49,697 bases of DNA. It comes from Amycolatopsis sp. MtRt-6. Lineage in GTDB: Bacteria > Actinomycetota > Actinomycetes > Mycobacteriales > Pseudonocardiaceae. The notes beneath the pieces were generated by a model, which was not told the origin of the DNA, did not search any database, and saw only the letters and a list, made by a program, of their open reading frames with translations. Shown here piece after piece: positions 33,200 through 41,013 of this stretch; the stretch's first letter is position 1; the number at the start of each line of letters is the position of its first letter. The DNA lies in the NCBI RefSeq assembly GCF_017308975.1, contig NZ_JADWPD010000016.1:174687-224383 (forward strand). The letters are read 5' to 3'. The translations under genes were made by a program, and so were the position numbers.

Positions 33200-34612
33200 G
33201 TGACGATTTCGCGGCGAGGCGTGTTGCGGTGGGCGGGCGCGGCGGTGGCCTCGGGTGCGGTGGGTGTGGGCGGGGAGGGGGTCGCGGATGCGCTCCCCTC
33301 GCGGTGGGAGCGGTTGCGCGCTCGCCTGGACGGTGAGCTGCTGCTGCCCGGTGATGACGGCTATGGCACCGCACGGCTGCCGTTCAACTCGCTGTTCGAC
33401 CATCATCGGCCTGCCGCGATCGCCCGGTGCGTGCGGCCATCTGACGTGCAGCGCTGCCTGGAGGAAGCGCGCCTGTCTCGCGTCCGCGTGGCTGCGCGTG
33501 GCGGCGGGCACAGCTACGCCGCCTACTCCACCCCGCACAACGGCCTGGTGGTCGACCTCACGCGGATGTCCGCGGTAGAGGTGCGGTCCGACGGCACTGC
33601 CGTGGTCGGCGCGGGTGCACGCCTCGGCCAGGTCTACTCGGCGCTCACCGCCGCCGGCAGGTGCCTGCCGCTGGGCAACTGCCAGTCCGTCGGCATCGCC
33701 GGGTTCACCCTCGGCGGCGGACTCGGCTGGACGCAGCGCACGTACGGCCTCGTCTGCGACAGGCTGCGTGCCGCCAGGATGGTCACGGTGGACAGCCGGG
33801 TGGTCACCGCGTCGGAAGACTGCGAGCCCGAACTGTTCTGGGCGTTGCGCGGCGGTGGCGGTGGCAACTTCGGAGTCGTCACCTCGTTCGAGTTCGCCAC
33901 CGCGCCGATGCCCGAGGTGCTGACCGTGTTCCGCGTCCGGTTCCCGGCCGGGTCGGCGGCGGACGTCCTCGGCGGCTGGCAGCCGTGGAGCGTGGCGCTG
34001 CCCGACGAGGTGTCCACCTCCTGCGTGGCCACGCCGGACGGCGCGGTGGACGTGTTCGGCTGCGGCGTCGGACGCGAGGGCGTGGTGCTCGCGGAACTCG
34101 CTCGCTTGCTCGACGCGACCGGCGTGGACGCACCGGTCGAACACGCCGAGGTCGGCTACCCGACCGCGACGGCGATCATGACCGGTGGTCAGCCGACCCG
34201 CAACGCGTTCCGCGCGTCGTCACGGATCGTGGACAGGTGGCACGACCCACAGGCGGTGGCGGACACGGTGCGCGGCATGGACAGCGCGCTCTTGATCCTG
34301 AGCGCGCTCGGTGGAGCGATCGACCGGCGGACGCCGACGGACACGGCCTATCCGCACCGCGGCGCACCGACGTCCATCGAGCCCTTCGGCTCCGTCGGCA
34401 CCCTGCCGCCCGACCAGGTCACCCGTGAGGTGGACCAGGCGCAGAAGGCGTTGGCGCGCCTGGTCGGCACCGGCACGTACATCAACTACCTGGACCCTCT
34501 CCAGCAAGACTGGGCGCAGACGTCCTACCGGCACAACCTGCGCCGGCTGCGTGCCGTGGCGCGCCGCTACGACCCGGATCTTGTGCTGCGGTTCCCCCAG
34601 TCGGTGCGCTGA
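33200..34612 (+). CDS. Tat-exported bicovalent FAD-dependent oxidase (BBE family)
   Basis: A 470-aa VAO/PCMH flavoprotein, paralogous in type to the protein at 20516-22057. GTG 33200 (GGAG 6 bases upstream) begins VTISRRGVLRWAG, a twin-arginine signal. His104 (RGGGHSYAAYS) and Cys161 (GNCQSVGIAGFTLGGG) are the two predicted FAD attachment residues. The C-terminal TYINYLDPLQQDW is the BBE motif. Probably oxidises an alcohol, sugar or amide outside the cytoplasmic membrane. Monocistronic, ending in a terminator. Confidence 0.92.
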   Translation: MTISRRGVLRWAGAAVASGAVGVGGEGVADALPSRWERLRARLDGELLLPGDDGYGTARLPFNSLFDHHRPAAIARCVRPSDVQRCLEEARLSRVRVAARGGGHSYAAYSTPHNGLVVDLTRMSAVEVRSDGTAVVGAGARLGQVYSALTAAGRCLPLGNCQSVGIAGFTLGGGLGWTQRTYGLVCDRLRAARMVTVDSRVVTASEDCEPELFWALRGGGGGNFGVVTSFEFATAPMPEVLTVFRVRFPAGSAADVLGGWQPWSVALPDEVSTSCVATPDGAVDVFGCGVGREGVVLAELARLLDATGVDAPVEHAEVGYPTATAIMTGGQPTRNAFRASSRIVDRWHDPQAVADTVRGMDSALLILSALGGAIDRRTPTDTAYPHRGAPTSIEPFGSVGTLPPDQVTREVDQAQKALARLVGTGTYINYLDPLQQDWAQTSYRHNLRRLRAVARRYDPDLVLRFPQSVR

Positions 34613-34620
34613 GCGGTAAC

Positions 34621-34650
34621 GGCACCCTCATCATGGCGACCGAGGGTGCC
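34621..34650 (+). terminator. terminator after flavin oxidase gene
   Basis: A perfect 9-bp stem, GGCACCCTC (34621-34629) and GAGGGTGCC (34642-34650), with a 12-base loop, starting 8 bases after the stop. Confidence 0.8.
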
Positions 34651-34807
34651 ATCACCAGTCGTCGCCGCTCGACCGATCATCCAGCAGCGAGTTCCTCTTG
34701 AGCCAGATCCGCTTTTCGTCGACCCTGTTCGGGGAGTCGTCACAGGCAGCTGTGCCCGGCGCTCACTGACTCTGCAGGTAGCCGGACGAGCGGGTGAAGT
34801 CGTCCGG

Positions 34808-35398
34808 TCAGCTCAGCGATGCACTTGCGGCGCGCAGTTCGTCGAGGGCCTTCAGGAGGTAGGCGGCGAACCCGTCCTCGGGGGCGCGGTCGCCGTCGGA
34901 CCATTCGGCGTACCCCCGTTTGAAGGCGAGGACACCGAACTCACTGGCGAGGGCGGCGGTCGGATCGGGCACGCCGCGGACGACCAGGGCAGCGGTCATA
35001 GCGGCCGCGAGGCTGACGCTCTTGAGGGCGTCGCGCTCCTGAAGTTCGGCGCTGGCGGCGACGGCGGCCTTCAGGCGCGGGGCGATCTCCCGGCTCATCG
35101 GGCCCATCGCGGTCGATGCGCGGACGAGACCGGCGGCGACCGCCTCGAGCGGGCTGGCCTCGGCGGGCGCCTCGGCGATGCCCTCGGTCAGCAGCTGACT
35201 CAGCGTCTCCTGCCCGGCGACCAGCAGCTCGCGTTTGTCGGGGAAGTGCCGGAAGAAGGTGCTCTTGGTGACCCCGGCGCGCTCGGAGATCTGCGCGACC
35301 GTCGTGGCGTCGTAGCCCTGCTCGGTAAACAGGTCGACGGCCGCCATGACGAGGCGTTCGCGCGCTCCCGGTTCCCACCGACCCATGGGGCCCATCAT
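34808..35398 (-). CDS. TetR-family regulator
   Basis: A 196-aa TetR regulator with HTH at about 13-60 (LVMAAVDLFTEQGYDATTVA, AGVTKSTFFRHFPDKREL) and a ligand domain of unknown specificity. The start may be ATG 35398 or ATG 35395 (both in frame). It is divergent from an NAD-dependent epimerase-like gene. Two mirrored copies of a 16-bp palindrome lie between the genes, so it almost certainly represses both genes from these sites. Confidence 0.94.
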   Translation of the reverse strand: MMGPMGRWEPGARERLVMAAVDLFTEQGYDATTVAQISERAGVTKSTFFRHFPDKRELLVAGQETLSQLLTEGIAEAPAEASPLEAVAAGLVRASTAMGPMSREIAPRLKAAVAASAELQERDALKSVSLAAAMTAALVVRGVPDPTAALASEFGVLAFKRGYAEWSDGDRAPEDGFAAYLLKALDELRAASASLS

Positions 35399-35403
35399 AT
35401 GTG

Positions 35404-35454
35404 ATGGGACTCTTGTCCCATGACTCTGGTACTTTGATGGGACAAGAGTCCCAT
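35404..35454. promoter_or_regulatory. two mirrored 16-bp TetR operators
   Basis: TGGGACTCTTGTCCCA (35405-35420) and TGGGACAAGAGTCCCA (35438-35453) are each palindromes with arms TGGGAC/GTCCCA and are exact reverse complements of each other; flanking bases extend the symmetry to ATGGGAC/GTCCCAT. Centre-to-centre distance is 33 bases, about three helical turns, on the same face of the DNA. They lie 6 bases from the TetR start and 19 bases from the epimerase start. Confidence 0.88.
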
Positions 35455-35472
35455 CGCTCGCGGGAGAGTTCC

Positions 35473-36354
35473 ATGCACGTATTCATCACCGGCGGCACCG
35501 GTCTGATCGGGTCCGCCGTCGTCGCCGAGCTCCTCGGCAACGGCCACACCGTCCTCGCCCTCGCCCGCTCCGACGCCTCGGCGCGGGCCGCCGAGGCGGC
35601 CGGCGCCGAGCCGATCCGGGGAGGTCTGTCCGATCTGGACGTCCTGCGTGCCGGCGCCGCCCAGGCTGACGGGGTGATCCACCTGGCCTTCGCCAACGAC
35701 TTCAGCAGCCCCGAAGCCCTGGCGAACGCGGTCGCTGAGGAAAGCGCCGCCCTCGCCGCCCTCGGCGAGGCACTCGTCGGCAGCGACCGCCCCTTCGTCA
35801 CCTGCTCGGGCACGCCCGCCGTGCCGGGCCGCGCCGCCACCGAGGCCGACCCGATTCCGACCGAAGGGCCGGTCGGTGGTCGCGGTCGTGCGGTCATGGG
35901 AGTGCTGGGCCTGGCTTCGCGCAGAGTCCGGAGCTCAGCCGTCCGCCTGCCGCGGACCGTCCACAATGAGGGTACGGGCGGGTTCGCCGGCGTGTTGACC
36001 GGGATCGCGCGCCGGAGCGGAGTGTCCGGCTATCCGGGCAACGGAACCCAGCGCTGGCCGGCCGTGCACGCGCTCGACGCCGCGGCCCTCTTCCGGCTCG
36101 CCCTGGAGCAGGCGGAAGCCGGCACCTCCTGGCATGCCGTGGGAGACGAGGGCGACCAGGTGCGTGACATCGCCGCGGTCATCGGCCGGCGACTGGGCCT
36201 GCCTGTCGAGTCCGTGCCGGTGGAAACCTACGGCCCCCTCGGCGTCATCTTCGCGGCCGACCAGCCGTCGTCCAGCACCCATACCCGGCAGGCGCTCGGC
36301 TGGGAGCCGAAGCACCCGAGCCTGCTGGAGGACCTGGAGAACATCCAGCCCTGA
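35473..36354 (+). CDS. NAD-dependent epimerase/dehydratase-family protein
   Basis: A 293-aa extended-SDR-like protein with the Rossmann motif FITGGTGLIGSAVV at residues 4-17 and substrate-domain features HALDAAALFRLALEQA and TSWHAVGDEG. The usual YxxxK catalytic pair is not visible, as in many atypical SDRs regulated by a neighbouring TetR. ATG 35473 has GGGAG about 6 bases upstream. Expression is probably induced when TetR (34808-35398) leaves its double operator. Confidence 0.92.
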   Translation: MHVFITGGTGLIGSAVVAELLGNGHTVLALARSDASARAAEAAGAEPIRGGLSDLDVLRAGAAQADGVIHLAFANDFSSPEALANAVAEESAALAALGEALVGSDRPFVTCSGTPAVPGRAATEADPIPTEGPVGGRGRAVMGVLGLASRRVRSSAVRLPRTVHNEGTGGFAGVLTGIARRSGVSGYPGNGTQRWPAVHALDAAALFRLALEQAEAGTSWHAVGDEGDQVRDIAAVIGRRLGLPVESVPVETYGPLGVIFAADQPSSSTHTRQALGWEPKHPSLLEDLENIQP

Positions 36355-36424
36355 CCAGCAGCCCACTCGTCGGTCGACCCGAATTGGTGGTAGACGACGG
36401 CGGGAAGACCGCTGATCGACGTTG

Positions 36425-37702
36425 CTAAGTCCCCGGACCGTTGGGGTGGTCTGCCTTGTCGGGGCGTTCGGCGTTGTGTGTCAGCATCGGCGGTTGCGTG
36501 TTCTGCGCTGTGCCCGGCGGTGTCGCTGATGGCCCGGAAGGCGCGGTTGACGCGGATCCGGAGGCCGTCTTGGTCGCGGTCAGGTTCAGGGCGGTCAGGA
36601 TTTCGTGAGGTGAGGTGAGCAGCTGCGGATGGTGGTCAAGCAGGAGCTGCTGGGTTGCGGTGAGCTGGTGCACGGCGACGGTCCACTCCACCTTCACGAT
36701 CAGCAACGCGCCCGCGCGGATCACCGCGTCCTTGGTGGGTTGCAGTGCTCCGAGGACCGGCCCGAGGTTCTGCATCATCGTCGCGGTGACAGTGGCGTCC
36801 TGCGCCAAGACGAAGCGGCTGTCCACTGCGTGCGCCGCTGCGGTGGCGGCCTCCCTCGCCAAGCCGGATGTGGCGGCATGGTGTGCCCGTGCCCGCATCC
36901 GCCGGAACCACGAACCCAGCACAGGGTCGTCCTGGTCGACGATCTGCAATCCGGCTGCCTGGACCAGGTCCTCCACGGCGGACTGGACCTGCCTGTGGGC
37001 CGATTCGTCTCCCAGGTAGATCGTTACCGGGAATTCCAAGGTTTCGACGACCAGCCGGTAGCCGACACCCTGTACCGGCCGCATCATCGCGAGCGGACCC
37101 AGTTTCCGGCGTAGACTCATGATCACCGCGCCCAGAGCGTTCGACGCGGTGACGGCCTGCTCACCCCAGGCGTGGGTGTACAACTCCGCGGTCGTGACCA
37201 CCCGACCTTGCGCCTCTGCCAACAGTTCGAGCACTGCGAACTCCCGGCTGGTCAACGTCAGCAGCACACCACTGCGGCGCACCTCGTGACGTTCCCGGTC
37301 GATTTCGAGTTCCCCGACACGCAACACCGGCGGCGCGTCGGTCATCGCGCGGCGGACAACACTGCGCACCCACGCGACCAGCTTCGTCATGCCGAACGGT
37401 TTGACCAGGTAATCGCCTTGCTGCGACAGGTCTGCAAGCCGATTTTCGGCGCGGCCGAGGCTGGTCAGGAACAGCACCGGCGCTGACCATCCCGCCCGCC
37501 GCCGGGACCGCACGTAGGTCAAGGCGTCGCCACTGGGCAGGAATCGTTCGAACACGACGCACTCGTAGATCGTCGCGGCGAGCAGCCGGTCGGCGTCCGG
37601 AAGGTCGGGTGCGACATCGACCGAGATCCCCTCCCCGCGCAGGAACGTGCTGATGGCAAGACGGAGATCGTCGTCGTCTTCGACAACCAGCACCTGAACC
37701 AC
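36425..37702 (-). CDS. OmpR-like regulator with pseudo-receiver and extra C-terminal domain
   Basis: A 425-aa protein. A receiver domain (1-115) keeps the acidic pocket (E8-D9-D10) and Lys101 (YLVKPF), but the phospho-acceptor position reads E52 (VVFERFLPSGDAL) instead of Asp. A winged-helix Trans_reg_C domain follows (about 120-215: REFAVLELLAEAQGRVVTTA, VGYRLV). Residues ~220-375 form a further domain of unknown function (FPVTIYLGDESAHRQVQSAV, PVLGSWFRRMRARAHHAA), then a Pro/Thr-rich tail. Start GTG 37702 is 6 bases from AGGGGG; GTG 37705 is too close. No histidine kinase is adjacent, which fits phosphorylation-independent action. Confidence 0.87.
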   Translation of the reverse strand: MVQVLVVEDDDDLRLAISTFLRGEGISVDVAPDLPDADRLLAATIYECVVFERFLPSGDALTYVRSRRRAGWSAPVLFLTSLGRAENRLADLSQQGDYLVKPFGMTKLVAWVRSVVRRAMTDAPPVLRVGELEIDRERHEVRRSGVLLTLTSREFAVLELLAEAQGRVVTTAELYTHAWGEQAVTASNALGAVIMSLRRKLGPLAMMRPVQGVGYRLVVETLEFPVTIYLGDESAHRQVQSAVEDLVQAAGLQIVDQDDPVLGSWFRRMRARAHHAATSGLAREAATAAAHAVDSRFVLAQDATVTATMMQNLGPVLGALQPTKDAVIRAGALLIVKVEWTVAVHQLTATQQLLLDHHPQLLTSPHEILTALNLTATKTASGSASTAPSGPSATPPGTAQNTQPPMLTHNAERPDKADHPNGPGT

Positions 37703-37973
37703 CACGCACCCCCTGGCCGAACCGTTACGTCCGTTACAGGCTGTCATATCGGGCGTTTCGTGACGATCCACCGGCCGGAATAGGCCATATCTGCTGCTTG
37801 CCGGGAATGCGCGGGTCTGGCCGACGGTCCAGACCGCAACTGGTGGTCGTTTCCCGGTGGCCTGCCATTGCGTGATCCGGGGTGCGGGCCGTACGACTTC
37901 CGCCGAGGCGCCGGTCATCACGGATGCGCTCGGACAGCGGCGGAGGAGTCCGCGCCGGCACCGGTGCCGGACC

Positions 37974-38351
37974 TCACTGTCCTGAATGGACCTCCGCTCC
38001 CGGAACTTCGACGCGCGCTGCCCCGGTCCGGGCGATCCGCGCGACGCCCCAGGCGCCGAGGGGCGCGAGGGCCTCGTGCAACGACCACCCCTGCTCGGTG
38101 AGTGAGTACTCGACGCGTGGTGGCACCTCGCGGTAGACCTCACGGTGCACGAGTCCGTCTTCTTCCATCTCCCGCAGCTGCTGGATCAGCATCTTCTCGC
38201 TGACCCCGGGCAGTCCTCGGCGCAGCTGGCCGAACCTGCGGGTCGCCTGCGCGAGTTCCCACAGGATCAGCGACTTCCACTTGCCGGTCACCACGTCCAT
38301 CGCCGCGTCGAGCCCGCAGACGTAGGGGCCGGTCCGAGGTGCTCCGCTCAT
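37974..38351 (-). CDS. HxlR-family transcriptional regulator
   Basis: A 125-aa winged-helix HxlR/MarR-like regulator: VCGLDAAMDVVTGKWKSLIL, RFGQLRRGLPGVSEKMLIQQ, LREMEEDGLVHREVY, VEYSLTEQGWSL. A Cys near the N-terminus (YVCGLD) is the position that senses thiol-reactive quinones or aldehydes in related proteins. ATG 38351 has AAAGGG 6-7 bases upstream. Divergent from the tandem imine-reductase-like genes and likely their regulator. Confidence 0.92.
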   Translation of the reverse strand: MSGAPRTGPYVCGLDAAMDVVTGKWKSLILWELAQATRRFGQLRRGLPGVSEKMLIQQLREMEEDGLVHREVYREVPPRVEYSLTEQGWSLHEALAPLGAWGVARIARTGAARVEVPGAEVHSGQ

Positions 38352-38395
38352 GGCAACCCTTTCCACACTTACCGAAAAGTGAGTATTGAACTCTG

Positions 38396-38425
38396 AAGTA
38401 CGTACTTGTCGGTTCCACAGTACGT
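38396..38425. promoter_or_regulatory. HxlR operator candidate AAGTACGTACTT plus AGTACGT
   Basis: A perfect 12-bp palindrome, AAGTACGTACTT, at 38396-38407, and a second AGTACGT at about 38419-38425, in the divergent space between the HxlR gene and the imine-reductase-like operon. GTAC-centred repeats are typical of YodB/HxlR-type sites. Confidence 0.55.
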
Positions 38426-38475
38426 GGGAAGCATGGTGCGAGCCGCGATCGAGCAAAACCGAGAAGGGGATTCAA

Positions 38476-39342
38476 TTGTCCGCTGCACCACCGATCAGCG
38501 TTCTGGGCCTCGGCGAGATGGGCCAGGCACTGGTCACCGCCCTGCTGAAGGCCGGCATCCCGGCCACGGTCTGGAACCGCACCCCCGGCAAGGCCGACGG
38601 GGTGACCGCCGCGGGCGCCACCGAGGCCGAGTCGGCCGACGCGGCGGTCGCCGCCGCCGACGTGGTCGTCGTCTGCCTGTTCGACCACGCCTCCGTGCAC
38701 GAGACCCTCGACCCGCTGGTCGACCGGCTCCGGGGCCGGGTGGTGGTCAACCTGACCACCACCTCGCCGGAACAGGCCAGGGACCTGCACGGCTGGGCCG
38801 CCGAGGCCGGCATCGGTTACCTGGACGGCGGGATCATGGCCGTACCGGGCATGATCGCCACTCCGGCGGCCGAAATCCTCTACAGCGGCGACGAGCAGGT
38901 TTTCCGGCGCCACCGGGAGATCCTCGACGTCTGGGGCACCAGCACCTACTTCGGTGCCGACGCCGGCCTCGCCTCGCTGTACGACCTGGCGTTGCTGGCG
39001 GGCATGTACGTGATGTTCGCGGGCTACCTGCAGGGTGCCGCGATGGTGCGCACCGCCGGTGTCCCGGCGAGCGCGTTCGCCATCCGGGCGAAGGCCTGGC
39101 TGGCCGCGATGACCGAGACCTTCACCGCTTTGGGCGAGGTCGTCGACGGCGGTGACTACACCGTTGCCGGCCAGCAGAGCCTCGACTTCTCCGACCTCAC
39201 CAAGCTGCTGGACGCCGCCGCCGAAGCCGGGGTCGGTGGGCAGCCCATCGCGATGGTGCAGAAGCTGATCGACCAGCAGCGCGACGCCGGCTACGGCGGG
39301 CACAGCTTCGCCCGCATCTACGAAAGCATCCGCCACCCGTGA
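38476..39342 (+). CDS. imine reductase-like NAD(P)-dependent enzyme, Asp-type
   Basis: A 288-aa beta-hydroxyacid-dehydrogenase-superfamily protein: VLGLGEMGQALV (9-20), VWNRTPGKAD, LDGGIMAVPGMIATPAAEIL and a C-terminal helical domain. The position that is Lys in hydroxyacid dehydrogenases is occupied as in imine reductases; Asp170 in ASLYDLALL aligns with the Asp associated with (R)-selective enzymes. It would reduce a cyclic or acyclic imine. TTG 38476 has AAGGGG 6 bases upstream; no ATG fits. Followed 20 bases later by a homologous gene. Confidence 0.9.
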   Translation: MSAAPPISVLGLGEMGQALVTALLKAGIPATVWNRTPGKADGVTAAGATEAESADAAVAAADVVVVCLFDHASVHETLDPLVDRLRGRVVVNLTTTSPEQARDLHGWAAEAGIGYLDGGIMAVPGMIATPAAEILYSGDEQVFRRHREILDVWGTSTYFGADAGLASLYDLALLAGMYVMFAGYLQGAAMVRTAGVPASAFAIRAKAWLAAMTETFTALGEVVDGGDYTVAGQQSLDFSDLTKLLDAAAEAGVGGQPIAMVQKLIDQQRDAGYGGHSFARIYESIRHP

Positions 39343-39362
39343 TCGAAGAGAGCAGGAAGCAC

Positions 39363-40232
39363 ATGTCCACGACCGAACCCGGCGACCCGGTCACCGTGAT
39401 CGGCCTCGGTCCGATGGGGCAGGCGATCAGCAGGATCCTGCACGACGCCGGGCACCCGGTCACGGTCTGGAACCGGACCGCGGCCCGCGCGGACGCCCTG
39501 GTCGAGGCCGGGGCGACCCGGGCGCCAGACCCGGCCTCGGCACTCGCCGCGGCGGAACTGGTCCTGCTCAGCCTGACCGAGTACCAGGCCATGTACGACA
39601 TCCTCGGCGACGCCACCTCGGCGCTCGCCGGCCGGACGCTGGTCAACATCAGTTCCGACACCCCGGACCGCACCGCCGAGGCCGCCGAGTGGGCCACCCG
39701 GCACGGCGCCCGGTTCGTCGCGGGCGGCATCATGGTGCCGCCACCGATGCTCGGCACCGGAGCGGCCTACGCCTACTACAGCGGCGACCGAACCGCCTTC
39801 ACCCGGTGGGAACACGTTCTGCGGTTGATCGGCGCACCCCGCTACCTGGGCGAAGATCCGCGCCTGGCACAACTGCTCTACCTGGCCAACCTGGACGTCT
39901 TCCTCGCCACCACCGCGAGCCTCCTGCACGCCGCGGCACTGGCCCGCGCCTTCGGGGTCCCGGCCGAGGCGGTGGTCCCGGATCTGGTCGAGCACATCGG
40001 CACCATCCCGGCCATCCTCGGTTCGGCGACCGATTTCGCGGCTCAGCTGGACAACGGCACCTTCGGTGACCCGCGCAGCGTGATCATGATGGGCGCGACC
40101 GCCGACCACGTCGCGATCGCCACCGCCGCGGCAGGCGTCCACCCAGGTCTGCCCGCCGCGGTCAAGGAACTCTACGACGCCGCGATCGCCGGAGGGCACG
40201 GCAGCGTGTTCGAAGTCATGAAAGCGGACTGA
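39363..40232 (+). CDS. imine reductase-like NAD(P)-dependent enzyme, Tyr-type
   Basis: A 289-aa homologue of the preceding protein: VIGLGPMGQAIS (12-23), VWNRTAARAD, AGGIMVPPPMLGTGAAYAYY. Aligning by eye, Tyr173 (AQLLYLANL) takes the place of Asp170 of the upstream enzyme, the residue choice associated with (S)-type imine reductases. Natural substrate unknown. ATG 39363 is preceded by AGGAAG; GTG 39340, overlapping the upstream stop, is a weaker alternative. Same operon as the upstream gene. Confidence 0.9.
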   Translation: MSTTEPGDPVTVIGLGPMGQAISRILHDAGHPVTVWNRTAARADALVEAGATRAPDPASALAAAELVLLSLTEYQAMYDILGDATSALAGRTLVNISSDTPDRTAEAAEWATRHGARFVAGGIMVPPPMLGTGAAYAYYSGDRTAFTRWEHVLRLIGAPRYLGEDPRLAQLLYLANLDVFLATTASLLHAAALARAFGVPAEAVVPDLVEHIGTIPAILGSATDFAAQLDNGTFGDPRSVIMMGATADHVAIATAAAGVHPGLPAAVKELYDAAIAGGHGSVFEVMKAD

Positions 40233-40554
40233 CGCGCCCGGACCGCCTTTTTGCCGTGGCCGGGCAGCGCCGCCGGCTCATAAGGTAGTTGCGGCTCGGG
40301 GGCGAACGCTCTGGCGCCTGGTACGGCAACGGCAGTTGGTGGTGTTGTGGAAGATCTCCGTTGTGGCGGTCGATGTCGTGATGGATCAGCTGGCCAGGGT
40401 GCATGAGTGGATCGCGGGCCGGTCCGCGCGGCCGGAACCGTGGAGTCGGGCGCGGGAGTAGGTGTCCGGCCTGGAATGCCAAAACTCAAGATTTGCTCTA
40501 ACGAAAAACCGCCCTACCTGGATCTTCGGATCCGGTGGGCGGTGTTTCGTCACT
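40233..40554. other. 322-bp gap: hairpin and possible gene remnant
   Basis: No complete gene. Codons 40336-40461 (TTG start to TAG, 41 codons, reading VVMDQLARVHEWIAGR near the middle) have high GC3 and could be a remnant or very small gene, but there is no ribosome-binding site and no known family. A terminator-like hairpin occupies 40508-40543. This is the left edge of the element scar. Confidence 0.3.
40504..40547. terminator. UUCG-loop bidirectional terminator
   Basis: ACCGCCC (40508-40514) pairs with GGGCGGT (40537-40543), ACC with GGT inside it, and GGATC (40520-40524) with GATCC (40529-40533) closed by a TTCG tetraloop. On the minus strand it is followed by five U, on the plus strand by GTTT. 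It may end transcription from the imine-reductase operon. Confidence 0.75.
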
Positions 40555-41013
40555 GTGGAGGTTAGGGGACCTTACTCGAACATAAAAGCCCAGGTCAGAG
40601 CCCTGGAAGAGCTCCGCGAGAAGCTTCCCAGCCTCGATGCACCCGAGCCGACCTCGATCAAGCGCGACCGACCTCGCCGCGTCCGGCAACTCGGTCCCGG
40701 GCAAGTCGAGCAGCTGATCGCCGGCTACCGGTCCGGCGCGACGGTGTACGAGCTCGGTGACCGGTTCGGCATCGAACGGCGAACGGTCAGCACCATCCTC
40801 CACCGGCACGGCGTGCCGATGCGTCGCCGCGGCCTATCGCCCGACCAGGTCGACGAGGCAATCCACCTCTACAACCTCGGCTGGTCCCTGGCCCGCGTCG
40901 GCGAACACCTCGGCGTAAACCACACCACCGTGCTGAACAAACTGCGCGAACGCGGCATCCCCACGCGCGACACCCACGGCCACCCGCGCGTCGAAGCAGG
41001 TGTTGCTCGATGA
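40555..41013 (+). CDS. recombinase-type helix-turn-helix protein, probably truncated
   Basis: About 152 aa. A basic linker (RALEELREKLPS, TSIKRDRPRR) is followed by two HTH units (IAGYRSGATVYELGDRFGIE, then GLSPDQVDEAIHLYNLGWSL and VGEHLGVNHTTVLNKL) of the kind found at the C-terminus of resolvase-like serine recombinases in actinomycetes. No catalytic resolvase domain is present, so it is a DNA-binding remnant or stand-alone HTH protein. The start is unclear; GTG 40555 is used because a terminator hairpin occupies the DNA just upstream, but no ribosome-binding site is visible. An 84-base fragment is copied at 24970-25053. Confidence 0.6.
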   Translation: MEVRGPYSNIKAQVRALEELREKLPSLDAPEPTSIKRDRPRRVRQLGPGQVEQLIAGYRSGATVYELGDRFGIERRTVSTILHRHGVPMRRRGLSPDQVDEAIHLYNLGWSLARVGEHLGVNHTTVLNKLRERGIPTRDTHGHPRVEAGVAR

